Shown here: positions 61,352-64,000 of the stretch, piece by piece
Numbering within the stretch: the stretch's first letter is position 1
Layout: the number at the start of each line of letters is the position of its first letter
Source of the DNA: Devosia sp. SL43
Lineage (GTDB): Bacteria; Pseudomonadota; Alphaproteobacteria; Rhizobiales; Devosiaceae
DNA: 64,000 bases
Reading direction: 5' to 3'
Assembly (NCBI RefSeq): GCF_021729885.1
Contig: NZ_CP063401.1
Span: 3,712,501-3,776,500 of the forward strand
Notes under the pieces: generated by a model
Told to the model about the DNA's origin: nothing
Seen by the model: only the letters and a program-made list of their open reading frames with translations
Database searches by the model: none
Translations under genes and position numbers: made by a program

Positions 61352-62886
61352 ACGCGGCAGCACCCATCCTCTCGGCCGGCCGCGCGCCATCGCTCAAGGC
61401 CGTCGGCATGACCAAGATATTCGGGCCGCTGGTGGCGCTCGACGACGTCACCATCGACGTCCCGGCCGGTTCCTTCCATGCGCTGCTCGGCGAGAACGGC
61501 GCCGGCAAGTCGACGCTGGTCAAATCCATTATGGGCTTCTATTCGGCCGACAAGGGGCAGGTGCTGCTCGATGGCAAGGAAGTCGCCATCCGCTCGCCCA
61601 AGGACGCGCGCGCCAATGGCATCGGCATGGTCTATCAGCAATTCACCCTGGTGCCTTGCCTGACGGCGGCGGAAAACCTCGTGATCTCCCGCGCCGATGC
61701 GCCATCGGTCATCGATTGGCGCAAGGAGAAGAAGGCGCTTGCCGAGTTCATGGAGCAGATGCCCTTCAAGGTACCGCTCGATGCGCAGGTGTCGTCGCTC
61801 TCAGCGGGCGAGAAGCAGAAGCTGGAAATTCTCAAGCTGCTCTACCTCGACCAGCGCTTCATGATCCTGGATGAGCCCACCTCGGTGCTAACCCCCGGCG
61901 AAGCCGACGAGATGCTGGGCCTGCTCGGCGAAATGGCGGGCCGCAAAGAAATTACCGTGCTGATGATCAGCCACAAGTTCCGCGAGGTGAAAGCCTTCTG
62001 CGACGGCTTCACGGTGCTGCGGCGCGGAAGGTTCACCGGCTCGGGCGATGCCCAATCGGCGACCATTGCCGAGATGAGCCAGATGATGATCGGCGACACC
62101 GAGGTGCGCGAGCGCGCCACGCGGCGGGTCCACAACGAAAGCCGCGAAGTGCTCGAGCTGGCGGGCCTGTTTGCCGAAGACAGCGATGGCGGCAATGCCA
62201 TCGAGGCGGTCAATCTCAAGGTGCATGCCGGCGAGATCGTCGGCATTGCCGGCGTGTCGGGCAATGGGCAATCGGCCCTGGTTGAAACCCTCGCCGGGCA
62301 GCGGCCTTTGAGCGACGGCGCGATCCGTATCCACGGCCAGAACTTCTTTCCCAAGCGCCATGCCTTCGACAAGTTCAAGGTCTTCGGCCTGCCCGAGGAA
62401 CCGCTCAAGAATGCGACCGTGCCCAAGATGAGCGTAGCCGAGAACATCGCATTCCGCGCCTTCGACAAGCCGCCCGTCGCCTCGTTCGGCTGGTGGATGT
62501 CGCCCGGCCCGATGCGCAAGAAGGCCGAGGACCTGATCGCCCGCTACCGGGTCAAGACCACCTCACCCGACGCGCCGATCGAGACGCTGTCGGGCGGCAA
62601 CGTGCAGCGTGCCGTGCTGGCGCGGGAGCTTAGTGGTGATGTCGACGTGCTGATCGTCGCCAATCCCTGCTTCGGGCTGGATTTCGCTTCGGTGTCGGAA
62701 ATCCGCAGCCAGATCATGGAACAGCGCAATCGCGGCGCTGCGGTGCTGCTGGTGAGCGAGGACCTCGACGAGATCCTGGAGCTGGCCGACAGGGTTGCGG
62801 TGATGAGCGGCGGCACGATCACCTATGTCAGCAAGATCGAGGATACCGACCGGAACACGATCGGCCAGCATATGGCGGGGCATTGA
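61348..62886 (+). CDS. ABC transporter ATP-binding protein, two ATPase domains (BMP type)
   Basis: The 512-aa protein has two ABC domains, as in sugar/nucleoside systems. The first has [36 protein letters not shown] and [15 protein letters not shown]. The second has [16 protein letters not shown] (degenerate Walker A), [17 protein letters not shown] and [13 protein letters not shown], with Asn instead of Asp-Glu at Walker B. So only the first site looks fully catalytic, which is normal for this group. It lies between two hydrolase genes, not next to the permeases, and overlaps both neighbours. Confidence 0.93.
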   Translation: MNAAAPILSAGRAPSLKAVGMTKIFGPLVALDDVTIDVPAGSFHALLGENGAGKSTLVKSIMGFYSADKGQVLLDGKEVAIRSPKDARANGIGMVYQQFTLVPCLTAAENLVISRADAPSVIDWRKEKKALAEFMEQMPFKVPLDAQVSSLSAGEKQKLEILKLLYLDQRFMILDEPTSVLTPGEADEMLGLLGEMAGRKEITVLMISHKFREVKAFCDGFTVLRRGRFTGSGDAQSATIAEMSQMMIGDTEVRERATRRVHNESREVLELAGLFAEDSDGGNAIEAVNLKVHAGEIVGIAGVSGNGQSALVETLAGQRPLSDGAIRIHGQNFFPKRHAFDKFKVFGLPEEPLKNATVPKMSVAENIAFRAFDKPPVASFGWWMSPGPMRKKAEDLIARYRVKTTSPDAPIETLSGGNVQRAVLARELSGDVDVLIVANPCFGLDFASVSEIRSQIMEQRNRGAAVLLVSEDLDEILELADRVAVMSGGTITYVSKIEDTDRNTIGQHMAGH

Positions 62887-63566
62887 TGATCCCGGTCCCC
62901 GCTCGCCCCTATCCGTTCCAGCTCGACCCCGCCCATACCGCGCTTGTTGTCATCGACATGCAGCGCGATTTCATCGAGCCGGGTGGCTTCGGCGCCAGCC
63001 TCGGCAACAATGTCGCGCTGCTCGAAGCCATTGTCCCGACCACAGCGGCGCTCATCGCCTTGTTTCGCCGCCAGGGCTGGCTCGTCATCCATACGCGCGA
63101 AGCGCACAAGCCCGATCTTTCCGATTGTCCGCCCGCCAAGATCGCTCGCGGCAAGCCCGGCATGCGCATCGGCGAGACCGGCGCCATGGGTCGCATCCTG
63201 ATCGCGGGTGAGCCCGGCAACCAGATCGTCGATGCGCTGGCGCCCGTCGATGGCGAGATCGTCATCGATAAGCCGGGCAAGGGCATGTTCTGGGCCACCG
63301 GCATCCATGAGCGACTGCACGGGCTCGGCATCACCCATCTGGTCTTTGCCGGCGTCACCACTGAGGTCTGCGTACAGACCTCCATGCGCGAAGCCAACGA
63401 CCGCGGCTATGAGTGCCTTCTGGTGGAAGACGCCACCGAAAGTTATTTCCCGGCCTTCAAGGTCGCGACCATCGAGATGATCGCGGCGCAGGGTGGCATT
63501 GTCGGCTGGGTGACGCCGCTGGCCGAACTTGAAGGCGCCGTGCAACTGGAGGCCGCCCATGTCTGA
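62886..63566 (+). CDS. second isochorismatase-like cysteine hydrolase
   Basis: The 226-aa protein is a paralogue of the biuret-hydrolase-like gene 1.5 kb upstream. The triad is Asp24 in [15 protein letters not shown], Lys129 in [14 protein letters not shown] and Cys162 in [17 protein letters not shown]. It shares [14 protein letters not shown] with the first copy but has a different lid region ([20 protein letters not shown]) and a shorter N-terminus, so the substrate should differ. Known relatives act on ureidoacrylate, biuret, triuret and guanylurea. It starts on the last base of the ATPase gene. Confidence 0.85.
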   Translation: MIPVPARPYPFQLDPAHTALVVIDMQRDFIEPGGFGASLGNNVALLEAIVPTTAALIALFRRQGWLVIHTREAHKPDLSDCPPAKIARGKPGMRIGETGAMGRILIAGEPGNQIVDALAPVDGEIVIDKPGKGMFWATGIHERLHGLGITHLVFAGVTTEVCVQTSMREANDRGYECLLVEDATESYFPAFKVATIEMIAAQGGIVGWVTPLAELEGAVQLEAAHV

Positions 63567-64000
63567 ACAGGGCCGCTGGGCCGGGCGCAATCCGGCCAAG
63601 GACATCATCCGCCACGAGATCTGGGCGGCCCTCGAGGATGCCGACGTCAGTGTCGGCCCGGCCTGGAGCATGATCCCCAATTTCGTTGGCGCCGACGTCG
63701 CCGCCTGGCACCTGACGCAGACCGACGCCTGGAAAACGGCCAGGACCGTCAAAACCAATCCCGACCATGCCCAGACGCCCATCCGCATCCGCGCGCTGTA
63801 CGAGGGCAAGACGGTCTATACGCCGGTGCCTTACCTGACCAAAGATTTCCCCTATCTCCGGCTCGATCCCGAGGCGCTCAAGGCCAGGGAGATCTCGTTC
63901 GAACTCGCCGCCACGCCGCAAGGCTTCATGGAGCACGGCGAGCGGCTCGAATTCGAGGCAGTGGCGCCGCTCGATTTCTGCGTTGTCGGCTCTGTCGCGG
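63559..64000 (+). CDS. 5-formyltetrahydrofolate cyclo-ligase family protein, N-terminal part
   Basis: The gene runs off the right edge after ~147 codons. The visible part ([61 protein letters not shown]) matches the MTHFSD-like branch of the 5-formyl-THF cyclo-ligase family, often found near BMP-type importers. The ATG at 63559 overlaps the preceding gene by 8 bp. A one-carbon link would suit the formamidase in the same operon, but the substrate of this branch is not known to me. Confidence 0.75.
   Translation, partial: MSEQGRWAGRNPAKDIIRHEIWAALEDADVSVGPAWSMIPNFVGADVAAWHLTQTDAWKTARTVKTNPDHAQTPIRIRALYEGKTVYTPVPYLTKDFPYLRLDPEALKAREISFELAATPQGFMEHGERLEFEAVAPLDFCVVGSVA

Noticed and set aside
1-64000. 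CRISPR arrays, phage genes, transposases, rRNA genes
   Set aside because: I looked for regularly spaced repeats, integrase/transposase motifs and rRNA-like sequence and saw none; the only repeats are small palindromic elements.

Overview
The window is GC-rich and gene-dense, with chromosomal synteny typical of Alphaproteobacteria of the order Hyphomicrobiales. The gene set (split glyQ/glyS, BioY, TIGR02301, SRAP, a TlyA/SCO/XseB/deacetylase run, SleB-type cell wall hydrolase) and the intergenic palindromic repeats suggest a free-living Devosia-like bacterium. That assignment is inference from gene content, not a database match.

Region 1 (1-35.6 kb) is mostly housekeeping. It holds the end of glyQ, lemA and a DUF2207 membrane protein, glyS, a DUF808 protein, a dihydroorotase, ygfZ, an HD phosphohydrolase, a cell wall hydrolase and a shortened pyruvate phosphate dikinase-like protein. 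Then come ispH, rnhA, NUDIX, SRAP, hemerythrin, an FAD oxidoreductase, aroC, tlyA, SCO, xseB, a deacetylase, threonylcarbamoyl-AMP synthase, a J-domain protein, pdxH, a DUF898/M48/DUF1499 set, an MBL hydrolase, bioY, a methyltransferase-like protein, a cupin, and tRNA-Pro(CGG) and tRNA-Gln(TTG). Several gaps carry palindromic repeats, including a family seen at three loci.

Region 2 (35.7-42.9 kb) is a quinate/shikimate catabolic locus. It encodes a two-domain 3-dehydroshikimate dehydratase, a TetR regulator, a shikimate/quinate dehydrogenase, a three-part TRAP transporter and a type II 3-dehydroquinate dehydratase. Together they would take up hydroaromatic acids and convert them to protocatechuate. 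The same 18-bp near-palindrome stands before each of the three transcription units and is very probably the TetR operator. An AcnB-type aconitase (42.97-45.76 kb) follows.

Region 3 (46.1-64 kb, running off the end) is a nitrogen-scavenging island of two divergent operons. The leftward operon (ABC importer, two urea-carboxylase-associated proteins, a biotin carboxylase and allophanate hydrolase) is led by a clear guanidine-I (ykkC) riboswitch with its own terminator. It should therefore be read as guanidine uptake and degradation (guanidine, carboxyguanidine, allophanate, ammonia) and not as urea degradation. The rightward operon interleaves a BMP-type ABC importer with a formamidase, a biuret-hydrolase-like enzyme, a second cysteine hydrolase and a formyl-THF cyclo-ligase-like protein. 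Both operons have a textbook sigma-54 (-24/-12) promoter, and on the left it places the transcript start at the edge of the riboswitch. The best candidate for something undescribed is this RpoN-controlled pair, which appears to funnel guanidine-, biuret- and formyl-type nitrogen compounds into allophanate.
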